DNA of 7,477 nt from DATDCY01 sp964513745 (lineage in GTDB: Bacteria; JAUVQV01; DATDCY01): NCBI GenBank assembly GCA_964513745.1, contig CAZEOK010000128.1, positions 1 to 7,477 of the forward strand, read 5' to 3'. This document shows, one piece after another, positions 7,160-7,477 of the stretch. The notes beneath the pieces were generated by a model, which worked only from the letters and a program-made list of their open reading frames with translations, did no database searches and was not told where the DNA came from. The translations under genes and the position numbers were made by a program. Each line of letters starts with the position of its first letter. Positions within the stretch are counted from its first letter, which is position 1.

Positions 7160-7477
7160 CTAATTTTCGAGCAGCGCCGTCTCCTGGTACGAAGGAACGG
7201 AGGCCCGCCAGCCGAAGTGCTCACCGATGTGCTGCGCGAATGCGCCGGCCGCCTCCGGCTCCCCGTGCGTCACGAAGACCCGGCGCGGCGGTTTCTGCAT
7301 CCCGGAGAGCCAGCGCGTCAGTTCGTCGCGGTCGGCGTGTGCCGAAAAACCGGGGATGCTCTCGATTTTGGCCCGCACCGGGCGCACCTGGCCGAAGAGC
7401 CGGACCTCGGGGTTCCCGTCGAGGATCTGCCGCCCGAGCGTCCCGACCGCCTGGTAGCCGACGAACAGCACCGTGCT
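7160..7477 (-). CDS. Metallo-beta-lactamase-fold RNA-processing protein (beta-CASP/RMMBL), C-terminal part
   Basis: Only the last 105 residues lie in the window; the gene runs off the right edge, so the GTG near 7471 is internal and not the start. The sequence ends at TAG (7160-7162). Visible: STVLFVGYQAVGTLGRQIL, the end of the beta-CASP region, then the RMMBL block PGFSAHADRDELTRWL with its conserved histidine, and VFVTHGEPEAAGAFAQHI with the final zinc-site-type histidine. Proteins of this class (TTHA0252-like, related to CPSF73/Ysh1) are zinc-dependent RNA nucleases of the cytoplasm; the N-terminal HxHxDH metal motif should lie beyond the window. It is convergent with the DUF72 gene and probably unrelated to it in function. 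Confidence 0.9.
   Translation of the reverse strand, partial: STVLFVGYQAVGTLGRQILDGNPEVRLFGQVRPVRAKIESIPGFSAHADRDELTRWLSGMQKPPRRVFVTHGEPEAAGAFAQHIGEHFGWRASVPSYQETALLEN

Noticed and set aside
7130..7160. Intrinsic terminator of the metallohydrolase gene using T5 (minus strand, 7139-7135)
   Set aside because: No stable stem lies between the stop codon and the T run.

Overview
This is a high-GC bacterial window with dense, short-spaced genes and strong G/C preference at third codon positions. The gene set is a B-type (Wolinella/Geobacter/Bacteroidetes-like) succinate dehydrogenase/fumarate reductase, a CoA-disulfide/polysulfide reductase with a fused rhodanese, a rubrerythrin-like diiron protein, and a long DUF72 protein. 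It best fits a respiring, probably anaerobic or microaerophilic proteobacterium in the broad sense. From memory, Desulfuromonadia/Geobacter-type sequences are the closest look-alikes, but the lineage is not proven here.

Layout, left to right. Positions 1-214 are a non-coding leader full of small palindromes, with a perfect 15-bp inverted repeat (62-76 / 154-168). Positions 215-4805 are one plus-strand operon: flavoprotein subunit (sdhA/frdA), iron-sulfur subunit (sdhB/frdB, GTG start overlapping the sdhA stop), an unrecognised 52-residue protein whose ATG overlaps the sdhB stop, and, 15 bp later, the reductase-rhodanese fusion. The spacer 4806-4985 carries a perfect -35 hexamer and a doubtful 36-codon ORF, and leads into an unrecognised 86-residue protein with a CX5C pair. 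The spacer 5247-5495 has overlapping hairpins and then an extended -10 promoter. That promoter serves a rubrerythrin-like ferritin (5496-5999), followed at once by a DUF72 gene that lacks any ATG/GTG/TTG start downstream of the ferritin stop. The last 318 bp on the minus strand are the C-terminus of a beta-CASP/RMMBL metallo-beta-lactamase-fold RNA-processing protein, convergent with the DUF72 gene.

How the genes may work together (inference): the Sdh/Frd enzyme links succinate/fumarate to the quinone pool. Its membrane subunit (sdhC/frdC) is not in the window and would be expected upstream. The reductase-rhodanese handles CoA-disulfide, persulfide or polysulfide using NAD(P)H. Their tight linkage through the 52-residue protein suggests co-expression of quinone-linked respiration with thiol/sulfur redox control. 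The ferritin-DUF72 pair looks like a separate unit, possibly for peroxide or iron handling. The most interesting unknowns are the 52- and 86-residue proteins, the start of the DUF72 gene and the structured leader.
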